DNA from: Moorella humiferrea
Lineage (GTDB): Bacteria > Bacillota > DSM-521 > Neomoorellales > Neomoorellaceae
Direction: 5' to 3'
Length of the DNA: 64,000 nucleotides
NCBI RefSeq assembly: GCF_039233145.1
Contig: NZ_CP136419.1
Location: 83,501 to 147,500, forward strand
Both the position numbers and the translations under genes were made by a program. The notes beneath the pieces were generated by a model, which ran no database searches, was not told the DNA's origin, and worked only from the letters and a program-made list of their open reading frames with translations. Positions 42,534 to 50,776 of this stretch are shown one piece after another; positions within the stretch are counted from its first letter, which is position 1, and each line of letters opens with the position of its first letter.

Positions 42534-42830
42534 ATGCGTAGTTACGAAGTCGTGTTCGTGATCAAGCCCGACCTGGAGGCCGAAGCCACTGCTGCGGTAA
42601 TAGATAAATTTACCCGGCTGATTGCCGAACAGGGCGGCCAGGTGGTCGAAGTGGACCAGTGGGGCAAAAAGCGCATGGCCTACGAGGTACGTAAGTATCG
42701 CGAAGGCTATTATGTCCTTATGAAATTTAAAGGCATGCCGGCTGTTGCCCAGGAACTGGAACGCGTATTAAAAATTACAGACGAAGTTATTCGGTACCTG
42801 ATTACGCGCCTGGAAGAAAAAGCGAGTTAA
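42534..42830 (+). CDS. rpsF: 30S ribosomal protein S6
   Basis: 98 aa. M-R-S-Y-E-V-V-F-V-I-K-P and W-G-K-K-R-M-A-Y are typical of S6, which pairs with S18 on the platform of the small subunit. AGGAGG ribosome site. First gene of rpsF-ssb-rpsR, with an S6:S18 leader upstream. Confidence 0.98.
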   Translation: MRSYEVVFVIKPDLEAEATAAVIDKFTRLIAEQGGQVVEVDQWGKKRMAYEVRKYREGYYVLMKFKGMPAVAQELERVLKITDEVIRYLITRLEEKAS

Positions 42831-42842
42831 GGTGGGAGAGGA

Positions 42843-43283
42843 ATGTTGAACCGGGTAATTTTAATCGGCCGCCTGACGCGGGACCCCGAACTGCGCTATA
42901 CTGCCAGCGGCGTCGCCGTGACCACCTTTACCCTGGCGGTAGATCGTAATTATGTCAACCAGCAGGGGGAGCGGGGTACGGATTTCATCCGCATCACCAC
43001 CTGGCGAAAGCTGGCGGAAACCTGTGCCAACCATTTGAATAAAGGCCGCCTGGTGGCCATTGAAGGACGTCTGCAGACCCGTACCTATGAAACGGCAGAA
43101 GGGCAGAAACGCCAGGCCACCGATGTTGTGGCCGATGACGTTCGTTTTCTGGACTGGCCCAAAGATGGCAGGCTTTCCGGAGGCGCCACCCCTGCCGGGG
43201 GAATAGGCGGCGGCGATTTTAGCGCGGATTTCGATGATATGGGTACCGAAATTGACATAGGCGAGGACGATTTACCTTTTTAG
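42843..43283 (+). CDS. ssb: Single-stranded DNA-binding protein
   Basis: 146 aa. OB fold with M-L-N-R-V-I-L-I-G-R-L-T-R-D-P-E-L-R-Y, a Gly/acidic linker and the C-terminal D-D-L-P-F tip that recruits partner proteins. Between rpsF and rpsR as in nearly all Firmicutes. Confidence 0.98.
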   Translation: MLNRVILIGRLTRDPELRYTASGVAVTTFTLAVDRNYVNQQGERGTDFIRITTWRKLAETCANHLNKGRLVAIEGRLQTRTYETAEGQKRQATDVVADDVRFLDWPKDGRLSGGATPAGGIGGGDFSADFDDMGTEIDIGEDDLPF

Positions 43284-43305
43284 CTAAAAAGGAGTGGGTC
43301 TGAAA

Positions 43306-43533
43306 TTGGCACGTGACAAAAAACGTTCCCGGAAGCGGGTTTGTAGTTTCTGCGTCGACAAAATCGAGCAGGTGGACTACAAAGACGTAAACCGCCTCCG
43401 GCGTTATATCAGTGAAAGGGGTAAAATTTTACCCCGCCGTATTTCCGGCAATTGTGCCCATCATCAGCGCCAGCTAACACGGGCTATAAAAAGGGCCCGG
43501 ATACTAGCCCTGTTGCCCTATACGGTTGAGTAA
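43306..43533 (+). CDS. rpsR: 30S ribosomal protein S18
   Basis: 75 aa. Start TTG 43306, 11 nt after AAGGAG (GTG 43294 is within the ribosome site). Contains C-S-F-C and N-C-A-H-H-Q, the cysteine-containing zinc-type form of S18, and the R-x-I-K-R-A-R-x-L-A-L-L-P-Y end. Confidence 0.97.
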   Translation: MARDKKRSRKRVCSFCVDKIEQVDYKDVNRLRRYISERGKILPRRISGNCAHHQRQLTRAIKRARILALLPYTVE

Positions 43534-43551
43534 AGAAACTCGTTTTTCGTT

Positions 43552-43578
43552 GAGGGAGGGAAATTAACTCCCTCTTTT
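43552..43578 (+). terminator. Terminator after rpsR
   Basis: GAGGGAG / CTCCCTC (43552-43558 with 43568-43574), 9-nt loop, TTTT. Confidence 0.75.
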
Positions 43579-43616
43579 CTATATTTGCTTTAGCAAGGCC
43601 AAATGGGGGATTTTGT

Positions 43617-44600
43617 ATGGCCGACAGTAGGGTGGCGGCCCTGGCCGAAGGGGCCCTGATGGCGGCCTTGACGGTGGTACTGGTACTGGCCGGCTATTTC
43701 ATACCTTTTTTACAGGTCATAACCAATATTATCTGGACGGTCCCAATCGTCGTCCTCATCGTGCGCCGTGATATGCGTATAGGGGCAATGGCTACAGTGA
43801 CTTCCGCCCTGGCCATAGCTTTTTTTACCGGGCCCCTTAATGCCGTCCTGCTATTTATCCAGTTCGCCGGGCTGGGTCTGGTCTACGGTTATCTGTTTAA
43901 AACCGGGGCCGGGCCGGGCCGGGCTTTAGTTGCCGGGGGACTGGTGTCCATTTTTTCCACGATCTTGAGTCTTTTCGTGACTTCTTTAGTAACCGGGCTG
44001 CCCCTGGGGGGGATTTTGCAGGAATTTGAGGCCGCCGTCGACCATACCCTTGATTTTTACCGCCGTATGGGAATGTTGGAACACATGGCCCGCTCCGGCA
44101 TGAATCCGGAAGAGTTACAGGCCGCTCTGGCCGGCATGATAGGTTTTCTCAAATTGCTGCTGCCAGGAATTTTAGTCACCGCTTCCATGGGGGCGGCCTT
44201 TGTTAACTACCTTGTGGCGGCAAGGGTCCTGCACCGTCTGGAACTTGTAAAAGAAGGACCGCCGCCCTTTCGTCACTGGCAGCTGCCTTGGTATGCTGTT
44301 TGGGGAGTGATTGCGGGTCTGGCCTTGTGGCAGGCGGGAGACTACTACGGTCTGCCCTTGATCTATAAAACGGGATTAAATATTCTTTATATATATTTTC
44401 CCTTCTTAGTAGGAAATGGACTGGCGGCATTGAGCTTTTTCTTATACCGGTTGAAGCCGGGCCCGTTTATCAAAATGCTTATACTATTTGCCGCCTTGAT
44501 AAACCTGCCGGTGGTCCTTTTCAGCCTGGCGACATTGGGTCTATTCGATCCCTTTTTCAGTAACCGGCGGCGTATGAATCCGTCAGACAAAGGAGAGTGA
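43617..44600 (+). CDS. yybS: YybS-family membrane protein (DUF2232)
   Basis: 327 aa with about eight membrane helices. DUF2232 family, found between rpsR and rplI in spore formers. The end carries a cytoplasmic basic tail. Function unknown; the order with rplI and dnaB supports the name. Confidence 0.85.
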   Translation: MADSRVAALAEGALMAALTVVLVLAGYFIPFLQVITNIIWTVPIVVLIVRRDMRIGAMATVTSALAIAFFTGPLNAVLLFIQFAGLGLVYGYLFKTGAGPGRALVAGGLVSIFSTILSLFVTSLVTGLPLGGILQEFEAAVDHTLDFYRRMGMLEHMARSGMNPEELQAALAGMIGFLKLLLPGILVTASMGAAFVNYLVAARVLHRLELVKEGPPPFRHWQLPWYAVWGVIAGLALWQAGDYYGLPLIYKTGLNILYIYFPFLVGNGLAALSFFLYRLKPGPFIKMLILFAALINLPVVLFSLATLGLFDPFFSNRRRMNPSDKGE

Positions 44601-44603
44601 GAT

Positions 44604-45059
44604 ATGATGAAGGTAGTTTTAATGGCCGACGTTCCCAAACTCGGCAATCGAGGAACGGTTGTGGAAGTTGCCGAGGGTTACGCCCGTAATTATTTGTTGC
44701 CCCGCGGCCTGGCGGTGGAAGCTACCGCCGGCCGTCTGAAGGAATTAAATCTGGAAAAGAAACGCCAGGAAGCCAAAAAGAGCCAGGAACTGGAACAGGC
44801 GCGGCGCCTGCGCCAGCTTTTAGACGGGGCCGTGGTGAAGGTCACCACCCGGGCCGGTGAAAAGGGCAAGCTCTTTGGTTCTGTTACCAATAAGGAAATA
44901 GCCCAGGCAATTAAAAACACTTTCCATGCGGACGTCGACAGGCGTAAAATAGAACTTAAAGAACCCATTAAAGCCCTAGGCAGCTATGAAGTCATCTTGA
45001 AGCTGCATCCCGAAATTCAGGCCCGCCTGCGGGTACAGGTGGTGGCGGAAGGGAGTTAG
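44604..45059 (+). CDS. rplI: 50S ribosomal protein L9
   Basis: 151 aa. M-K-V-V-L-M-A-D-V-P-K-L-G and the Y-A-R-N-Y-L-L-P-R-G signature, long connecting helix and C-terminal domain. Two adjacent ATGs (44604, 44607) could serve; AAAGGAG spacing favours the first. Confidence 0.97.
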   Translation: MMKVVLMADVPKLGNRGTVVEVAEGYARNYLLPRGLAVEATAGRLKELNLEKKRQEAKKSQELEQARRLRQLLDGAVVKVTTRAGEKGKLFGSVTNKEIAQAIKNTFHADVDRRKIELKEPIKALGSYEVILKLHPEIQARLRVQVVAEGS

Positions 45060-45064
45060 GCAGA

Positions 45065-46996
45065 ATGACCCAAGAAGTCTTGCCTATTCTGGCCAGCGAC
45101 CGCTTGATGCTGGACCGTCAGGTAGCCGCTTTATATGGTATTTTATGTGAAATTTACGGTACGGAAAAAGTTGTCTTAAGGGCCAGCAAGCTGGAAGCCC
45201 TGGACTTAATTCGTTCGGAAGACCTGGCTGCCCGTGTTTTAGCCTTGGAAAAACTGATTTATGAAGATCCCACCATCAACACCCTGCCCACAGAGGAGGA
45301 AATACCCCAAATCCTGGCTGCCCTGCAGGAAGAAATAGCCGACTTCATCGCCCGGCGTACGGTGGAGGAAAAGCTGGAGCAGCGCGTCGCAGAGCGCCTG
45401 CAGGAGCGCCATGAAGAATACCTCCAGGAAGTGCGGCGGCAGATTATCAAGGAAAACAACGGCCCGGAGAATGCTCAAACCCTCAAGAAACTGGCCGTTT
45501 TAGAGAAGATGTCCCGGGTAACCCTTTCCCGGACGGCCCTTGAAGCCTTGAGGCCGCAGCGCCTGGAGGAGATCGTCGGCCAGGAGGAGGCCGTCCAGTC
45601 CATCCTCGCCAAACTGGCCTCGCCCTTCCCCCAGCATATGATTATTTACGGACCGCCGGGGGTGGGTAAAACCACGGCGGCCAGGCTGGCCCTGGAAGAA
45701 GCGAAAAAAATAAGCACTTCTCCCTTTAAAGCCGGCGCTCCCTTTGTCGAAGTAGACGGTACAACTCTGCGCTGGGATCCCCGGGAAGTGACCAACCCCC
45801 TGCTGGGCTCGGTACACGACCCCATATATCAGGGGGCCCGGCGGGATCTGGCGGAAAGCGGCGTTCCGGAACCCAAGTTGGGGTTGGTTACGGAGGCCCA
45901 CGGGGGGATACTTTTTATCGATGAAATCGGCGAGATGGATCCCCTTCTCCTTAACAAGCTCCTCAAGGTGTTGGAAGATAAAAAGGTGGAATTCGATTCC
46001 TCCTACTACGACCCCGGTGATGAGAATATACCACGTTATATCAAAAAACTTTTTGAGGAAGGCGCACCCGCCGATTTTATCCTCATCGGCGCCACCACCC
46101 GGGAGCCGGAAGAAATCAATCCGGCCCTCCGCTCCCGGTGTGCCGAAGTGTTTTTTGAGCCCTTAACCCCGGCCCACATCCAGACAATAGTTAAGCAGGC
46201 CGCCGGTCGGCTGGGGGTGAAGTTGGAGCCGGCGGTACCGGAGTTGATTGCCGAATATACCATTGAAGGCCGCAAGGCGATTAACATTCTGGCTGAAGCA
46301 TACGGGCTGAGCCTCTATGAGCAGCAGCGGAAAAAGGGGCGCCGTCGCCGGCTGATTACGGCGAGCCACGTGCGCCAGGTTTTAAGGAACGCCCGCCTGA
46401 CGCCATTTACATTAATAAAGGCCAGGGAAACTATGGAAGTAGGTCGGGTAATGGGCCTGGCCGTGGCCGGTTTTGTAGGCTCGGTGCTGGAGATTGAGGC
46501 CGTTGCCTTTCCGGCCAGGGAACCCGGCAAGGGGAGCATTCGCTTTAACGAAACGGCGGGTAGCATGGCGCGGGATTCTGTTTTTAATGCCGCCGTGGTA
46601 TATCGTCTCCTTACGGGAGACGATTTATACAACTACGACGTCCACGTCAATATAGTGGGCGGGGCCAATATCGACGGCCCTTCGGCCGGTTTGGCCATTA
46701 CCGCGGCCATCATCAGCGCCGTCCAGGGGCGGCCGTTGCGCCAGGACATTGCCGTTACCGGCGAGATTTCCATCCAGGGGAAAGTTAAACCGGTAGGCGG
46801 CGTTTTAGAGAAAATTTACGGCGCCAAACAGGCGGGTATGAAGATGGTTTTAATTCCGGCCGAAAATGCCGCCGAAGTGCCGGAATCCCTTAAGGGGATT
46901 ACCGTTCGTCCCGTGGCCAACGTAGCTGAGGCCTTGGAGTACCTGATGCCGGCAACAAGGGCCGGAAACCGGCGGAGGTCAAAGGCGGGAGCTTGA
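45065..46996 (+). CDS. lonC: Lon-family ATP-dependent protease LonC
   Basis: 643 aa. A non-classical N-terminal region with coiled coil (110-170) replaces the Lon substrate domain. The AAA module has G-P-P-G-V-G-K-T-T and F-I-D-E-I-G-E, and the C-terminal S16 protease has the serine in D-G-P-S-A-G and the lysine in Q-G-K-V-K-P-V-G-G-V. LonC occurs between rplI and dnaB in thermophilic clostridia. Substrates are unknown. Confidence 0.93.
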   Translation: MTQEVLPILASDRLMLDRQVAALYGILCEIYGTEKVVLRASKLEALDLIRSEDLAARVLALEKLIYEDPTINTLPTEEEIPQILAALQEEIADFIARRTVEEKLEQRVAERLQERHEEYLQEVRRQIIKENNGPENAQTLKKLAVLEKMSRVTLSRTALEALRPQRLEEIVGQEEAVQSILAKLASPFPQHMIIYGPPGVGKTTAARLALEEAKKISTSPFKAGAPFVEVDGTTLRWDPREVTNPLLGSVHDPIYQGARRDLAESGVPEPKLGLVTEAHGGILFIDEIGEMDPLLLNKLLKVLEDKKVEFDSSYYDPGDENIPRYIKKLFEEGAPADFILIGATTREPEEINPALRSRCAEVFFEPLTPAHIQTIVKQAAGRLGVKLEPAVPELIAEYTIEGRKAINILAEAYGLSLYEQQRKKGRRRRLITASHVRQVLRNARLTPFTLIKARETMEVGRVMGLAVAGFVGSVLEIEAVAFPAREPGKGSIRFNETAGSMARDSVFNAAVVYRLLTGDDLYNYDVHVNIVGGANIDGPSAGLAITAAIISAVQGRPLRQDIAVTGEISIQGKVKPVGGVLEKIYGAKQAGMKMVLIPAENAAEVPESLKGITVRPVANVAEALEYLMPATRAGNRRRSKAGA

Positions 46997-47001
46997 TAAC
47001 C

Positions 47002-48336
47002 ATGGCTGACGAAATGGATAAGCTTCCTCCCCAGAGCCTTGAAGCTGAGCAATCGGTGCTGGGGGCCATTATGCTGGATCGGGAGGCCCTCCTCGGAGTT
47101 TTAGAGATTTTAAAAGTCGAAGACTTTTACAGGGAAGCCCATCGCCTGATCTACCGCGCCATCTTGAACCTCAATGAGCGCGGCGAAGCCGTCGATCTTT
47201 TAACAGTAACAGAGGAACTCCGGCGCCAGGGGCAGCTGGAGGTGGTGGGCGGAGCCGCTTACCTGAGCTCCCTGACAGGTGATGTGCCCAGCGTAGCCAA
47301 TGCCATTTACTATGCCCGCCTGGTAGCAGAAAAGGCGACTCTAAGGGCCCTGGTCCAGGCGGCCGGCAGGATTTCCGAGCTGGCCTTAAGCCAGGCCGGC
47401 GACATCGATCAAATATTAGACGAAGCGGAACGCCTCATATTTGAGGTGGCCGGCGGAAGGCGCCGGAGCGGTTTTGTTTCCGTTAAAGACGTTTTGATGG
47501 AAACCTTCGCCCATCTGGAGCGCCTGAGTACCCATAAGGGTGAAGTCACGGGCATCCCCACTTTCCACGACCTGGATAAACTCCTTTCCGGCCTGCAGCC
47601 TTCTGATTTAATTATCTGCGCCGCCCGTCCGGGTATGGGCAAGACCTCCTTCTGCCTGAATATTGCCCAGCGGGTAGCCGTACAGCAAAAGCTCCCGGTG
47701 GCCATCTTCAGCTTGGAAATGTCGCGGGAACAGGTGGTGCAGCGCATGCTGGCGGCGGAAGCCATGGTAGAACAGCACCGCCTGCGGACGGGCTATCTGA
47801 CGGAAGAGGACTGGGCGCGCCTGGTAAATGCCGCCGGTATTTTAGGCGAAGCTCCTATCTTTATCGACGATACGCCGGCCATTTCGGCCCTGGAAGTTCG
47901 GGCCAAGGCAAGGCGTCTGCAGGCTGAAAACGGGCTGGGTCTGGTGGTTGTCGACTACCTGCAGTTAATGCAGGCCCACCGCCGTGTGGACAGCCGTCAG
48001 CAGGAAATAGCCATTATCTCCCGTTCTATGAAGGCCCTGGCCCGGGAGTTAAACGTCCCTGTCCTGGTGCTCTCCCAGTTGAACCGCGGGGTGGAGCAGC
48101 GCCAGGATAAACGGCCAGTAATGGCCGATCTTCTGGAAAGCGGGGCCATTGAGGCCGACGCTGACGTTATTATCTTTCTTTATCGTCCCCAGTATTACGA
48201 CCCCGATACCGATAAAAAGGGAATTGCCGAAGTGATCGTAGCCAAGCATCGCAATGGCCCAGTGGGAACGGTGGAAATGGCCTTTTTGCCAGAATATACC
48301 AAATTTGTTGATTTAGCCCCCGAACCTCCGGCATAA
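47002..48336 (+). CDS. dnaB: Replicative DNA helicase
   Basis: 444 aa. N-terminal DnaB domain (P-P-Q-S-L-E-A-E-Q-S-V-L-G-A), then the RecA-like helicase with A-A-R-P-G-M-G-K-T-S and L-V-V-V-D-Y-L-Q-L-M, and H-R-N-G-P-V-G-T near the end. Hexameric helicase at the fork. The frame starts at 46993, but ATG 47002 has GGGAG 10 nt upstream. Confidence 0.97.
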   Translation: MADEMDKLPPQSLEAEQSVLGAIMLDREALLGVLEILKVEDFYREAHRLIYRAILNLNERGEAVDLLTVTEELRRQGQLEVVGGAAYLSSLTGDVPSVANAIYYARLVAEKATLRALVQAAGRISELALSQAGDIDQILDEAERLIFEVAGGRRRSGFVSVKDVLMETFAHLERLSTHKGEVTGIPTFHDLDKLLSGLQPSDLIICAARPGMGKTSFCLNIAQRVAVQQKLPVAIFSLEMSREQVVQRMLAAEAMVEQHRLRTGYLTEEDWARLVNAAGILGEAPIFIDDTPAISALEVRAKARRLQAENGLGLVVVDYLQLMQAHRRVDSRQQEIAIISRSMKALARELNVPVLVLSQLNRGVEQRQDKRPVMADLLESGAIEADADVIIFLYRPQYYDPDTDKKGIAEVIVAKHRNGPVGTVEMAFLPEYTKFVDLAPEPPA

Positions 48337-48410
48337 AAAGTTTTCACGTGGTATCATTTCCTCAGGGCCGGGCACAATATCCTTGAAAAATTAGGGAAAG
48401 GGGTAGGAAC

Positions 48411-48737
48411 TTGGCTAGGGTCATCGGCATTTTGCCCAATCAAGAACAGGTAGGGGGTCTCATTGACAGCCTCAGGAACGCCGGTTTCGACCGCAAGGAC
48501 ATGATAGTTTCCAGCCTCTTCAAACCTTTCGCCAGCCGGCAGGAGCCGGAGGAGATAGCTTACCTTAAAACCGAACGGGATGAGCTATGGCAGGAAGGCA
48601 CCGGTGCTTATGCCGATTTTTTAACCCAGTATGCCGGACAGGGCGTGGCGGTGGCCGTGGAGGCTCCACGCCACGAAGTGGCCCGCATCCGCACCATTAT
48701 GGAACAAAACGGAGCGGCCAAGATTATTCAGGATTAA
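48411..48737 (+). CDS. Hypothetical protein
   Basis: 108 aa, soluble, with an alternating alpha/beta pattern (V-I-G-I-L-P-N near the start, V-A-V-A-V-E-A in the second half). It resembles the small ferredoxin-fold domain of some stress proteins only in general form; I do not recognise a family. TTG start with AAAGGGG upstream. Single gene between dnaB and a terminator. Confidence 0.75.
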   Translation: MARVIGILPNQEQVGGLIDSLRNAGFDRKDMIVSSLFKPFASRQEPEEIAYLKTERDELWQEGTGAYADFLTQYAGQGVAVAVEAPRHEVARIRTIMEQNGAAKIIQD

Positions 48738-48744
48738 AAGGGCG

Positions 48745-48776
48745 ACCGCGGAATTGTAACCGCGGTTTTTCTTTTA
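48745..48776 (+). terminator. Terminator after the 108-aa gene
   Basis: ACCGCGG / CCGCGGT (48745-48751 with 48760-48766), 8-nt loop, TTTTTCTTTT. Confidence 0.8.
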
Positions 48777-48779
48777 TCA

Positions 48780-49060
48780 TGGCAGGAACAGGCAGCATTA
48801 AGGGCGAAATAAGCATTGTTTTCGCTCGCTCTCTGGCCCTCGCGGACCAGCCTGAGGCTCAGCCAAGGCTTAAGACGGGGTTCACGGCCTATTCGGCATC
48901 CTTGCCTCAAAGGCCGGCCTCGGACCTCCTGTCCTCGGCCCCGCCTTCGCTCTTCGGCTTCGCCAAGGCTGTTCAACCGCTTGGGCCAAGTCGCTCGCTC
49001 CAAACAAATGCCAGCCCGTTATTTCCATTCTTCTGTTAGTGCCGCAAAAATAGGGGAGAC
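48780..49060. repeat. Non-coding GC-rich structured element, possible interspersed repeat
   Basis: The gap of 336 bp between genes holds a block unlike its neighbours. It is bounded by direct repeats TCGCTCGCTC (48822-48831 and 48991-49000) and packed with short hairpins: CTGGCCC/GGACCAG (48833-48850), AGCC-TGA-GGCT (48849-48859), AGCC-AA-GGCT (48861-48870), GGCCGGCC near 48912 and CTTGGGCCAAG (48980-48990). CCTCGG occurs twice and CTTCG three times. Frames open through it on both strands but lack ribosome sites. It looks like a repeat or structural RNA remnant; identity unknown. Confidence 0.5.
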
Positions 49061-49073
49061 GGGAGGGAAATTT

Positions 49074-49631
49074 ATGGAAGTACATCTTGCCGGCACCTTG
49101 CTGAAGTTATTACAGGGGGACATAGTAGAACAGGAGGTTGAAGCCGTTGTCAACGCCGCCAACACCGGCCTATGGGGCGGCGGCGGCGTGGATGGTGCCA
49201 TCCATCGCGCCGGTGGAACAAAGATAGCCGAAGAATGCCGCCGTATCCGGGAAGAACGGGGTGGATGTCCCGTCGGGGAAGCGGTCATCACCACCGGCGG
49301 CAAGCTAAAAGCGCGCTATGTAATCCACACCGTCGGACCGATCTGGCGCGGCGGCCAAGGGGGCGAAGACGAGCTTTTAGCCAGCGCCTATTATAACAGT
49401 CTTAAGCTGGCGAAGGAGCGGGAAATAAAGTCCCTGGCTTTTCCCTCCATCAGCACCGGGGCCTACGGTTTTCCTGTAGAAAGGGCGGCCAGAATAGCCA
49501 TGGCCACGGTAAAGGATTTCTTGACCCGAAACCCGGCCGCCTTTGAGGAAGTTCGGTTTGTCCTCTTTTCCCCGGAGGCGTTGAAGGCCTATGAAGGTGC
49601 CTTGATGGAGGTCCTGGCTACCGCCCGATAG
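49074..49631 (+). CDS. Macro-domain protein, putative ADP-ribose/O-acetyl-ADP-ribose hydrolase
   Basis: 185 aa, a single macro domain of the YmdB/MacroD type: G-D-I-V, V-N-A-A-N, G-G-G-V-D-G-A-I-H, V-I-H-T-V-G-P and I-S-T-G-A-Y-G-F-P. It removes or binds ADP-ribose. The frame continues upstream into the non-coding element, but ATG 49074 has GGGAGGG 7 nt before it. DUF763 follows. Confidence 0.92.
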   Translation: MEVHLAGTLLKLLQGDIVEQEVEAVVNAANTGLWGGGGVDGAIHRAGGTKIAEECRRIREERGGCPVGEAVITTGGKLKARYVIHTVGPIWRGGQGGEDELLASAYYNSLKLAKEREIKSLAFPSISTGAYGFPVERAARIAMATVKDFLTRNPAAFEEVRFVLFSPEALKAYEGALMEVLATAR

Positions 49632-49650
49632 GTATATGGGGGTGACATTA

Positions 49651-50742
49651 ATGCATACGGGAACGGCCAGCCTGCCCCTCCATGGAGGCCATTGCCCGCC
49701 GTGGCTTTTTGAGCGGATGCGGCGCCTAGGACCGGCCATTCTGGAAATCGTCGTCCGCGAATACGGGCCCCAGGAGGTGTTGCGGCGCTTGAGCGACCCC
49801 TTCTGGTTCCAAGCCTTCGGCTGCGTTTTGGGCTTCGACTGGCATTCGTCGGGGCTGACTACCACCCTCTGCGGGGCCCTAAAAGAAGGACTGCGCGGCC
49901 GGGAAAGGGATCTGGGCTTTGTCATTGCCGGCGGCAAAGGTCGAGTTTCCCGGCAGACGCCGACGGAAATCACCGCGGCGGCCGACAGGCTGGCCTTAAC
50001 CGCTTTAAAACCCGCAGAGTTAGTCTATGCCAGCAGGATGGCCGCCAAAGTCGACAACACCGCCCTCCAGGACGGCTACCAACTCTACCACCACGTCTTT
50101 ATCTTTACCTTCGACGGACAGTGGGCCGTCGTCCAGCAGGGTATGAACGAAAGGACGCGGCTGGCCCGCCGCTACCACTGGCTTGGTGAAGGGGTAGCAG
50201 ACTTTGCCTGTGAACCCCATGCCGCTGTCTGCTGCGACGCCCGGGGAGAAGTCCTCAATATGGTTGCCGGGGAGGGAGGAGAGTCGCGCCGGGTGGTGAC
50301 GGAGCTGTCCCGCGAACGACCCCATAAGTTTATGGCCGAATTCAACAAAATCCTGGAGAAAGGACTGCCCAACCTTCCCCTTCCCTGGCGCCATGATATT
50401 CCCCGGGCAAGTTACCTGAATAAAGCCCTGCTTAAAGTTTACGCCGCCCAGCCCCGGGATTTTACTGACCTCCTGGGGGTCGAGGGGGTGGGCCCTAAAA
50501 CCATCCGCGCTCTAGCTATGGTGGCCGAGGTGGCCTACGGTGCGCCGGCCAGCTTCAGGGATCCGGTCCGTTACAGCTTCAGCCACGGTGGCAAAGACGG
50601 CCATCCCTATCCTGTGGACCGGAGGGTGTATGACCGTTCCATAGCTGTTCTGGAACAGGCCCTGGCCGCGGCTAAAATCGGCCGCACAGAAAAGTTTCAG
50701 GCCTTGAAACGGCTGGCTTTCATAAGTAAAAACGCCACGTAG
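49651..50742 (+). CDS. DUF763 protein
   Basis: 363 aa. Starts M-H-T-G-T-A-S-L-P-L-H-G-G, then D-P-F-W-F-Q-A and G-F-D-W-H-S-S-G, the DUF763 hallmark. A helix-hairpin-helix motif (G-V-E-G-V-G-P-K-T) near residue 275 suggests DNA contact. The family is common in archaea and thermophiles and has no established function to my knowledge. ATG 49651 has GGGGGTGA upstream. Its stop lies inside the terminator stem. Confidence 0.85.
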   Translation: MHTGTASLPLHGGHCPPWLFERMRRLGPAILEIVVREYGPQEVLRRLSDPFWFQAFGCVLGFDWHSSGLTTTLCGALKEGLRGRERDLGFVIAGGKGRVSRQTPTEITAAADRLALTALKPAELVYASRMAAKVDNTALQDGYQLYHHVFIFTFDGQWAVVQQGMNERTRLARRYHWLGEGVADFACEPHAAVCCDARGEVLNMVAGEGGESRRVVTELSRERPHKFMAEFNKILEKGLPNLPLPWRHDIPRASYLNKALLKVYAAQPRDFTDLLGVEGVGPKTIRALAMVAEVAYGAPASFRDPVRYSFSHGGKDGHPYPVDRRVYDRSIAVLEQALAAAKIGRTEKFQALKRLAFISKNAT

Positions 50743-50760
50743 GCCTCGAGCTACGTGGCG
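50733..50760. terminator. Bidirectional terminator between DUF763 and hcp
   Basis: Perfect 10-bp stem CGCCACGTAG / CTACGTGGCG (50733-50742 with 50751-50760), 8-nt loop, CTTTT on the plus strand. Confidence 0.85.
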
Positions 50761-50776
50761 CTTTTACCTTTTTTAC

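Noticed and set aside
48734..49073. Frames on both strands through the GC-rich element, including a longer start for the macro-domain gene
   Set aside because: No ribosome site, biased composition from repeats, and the macro domain begins at 49074 with GGGAGGG upstream.
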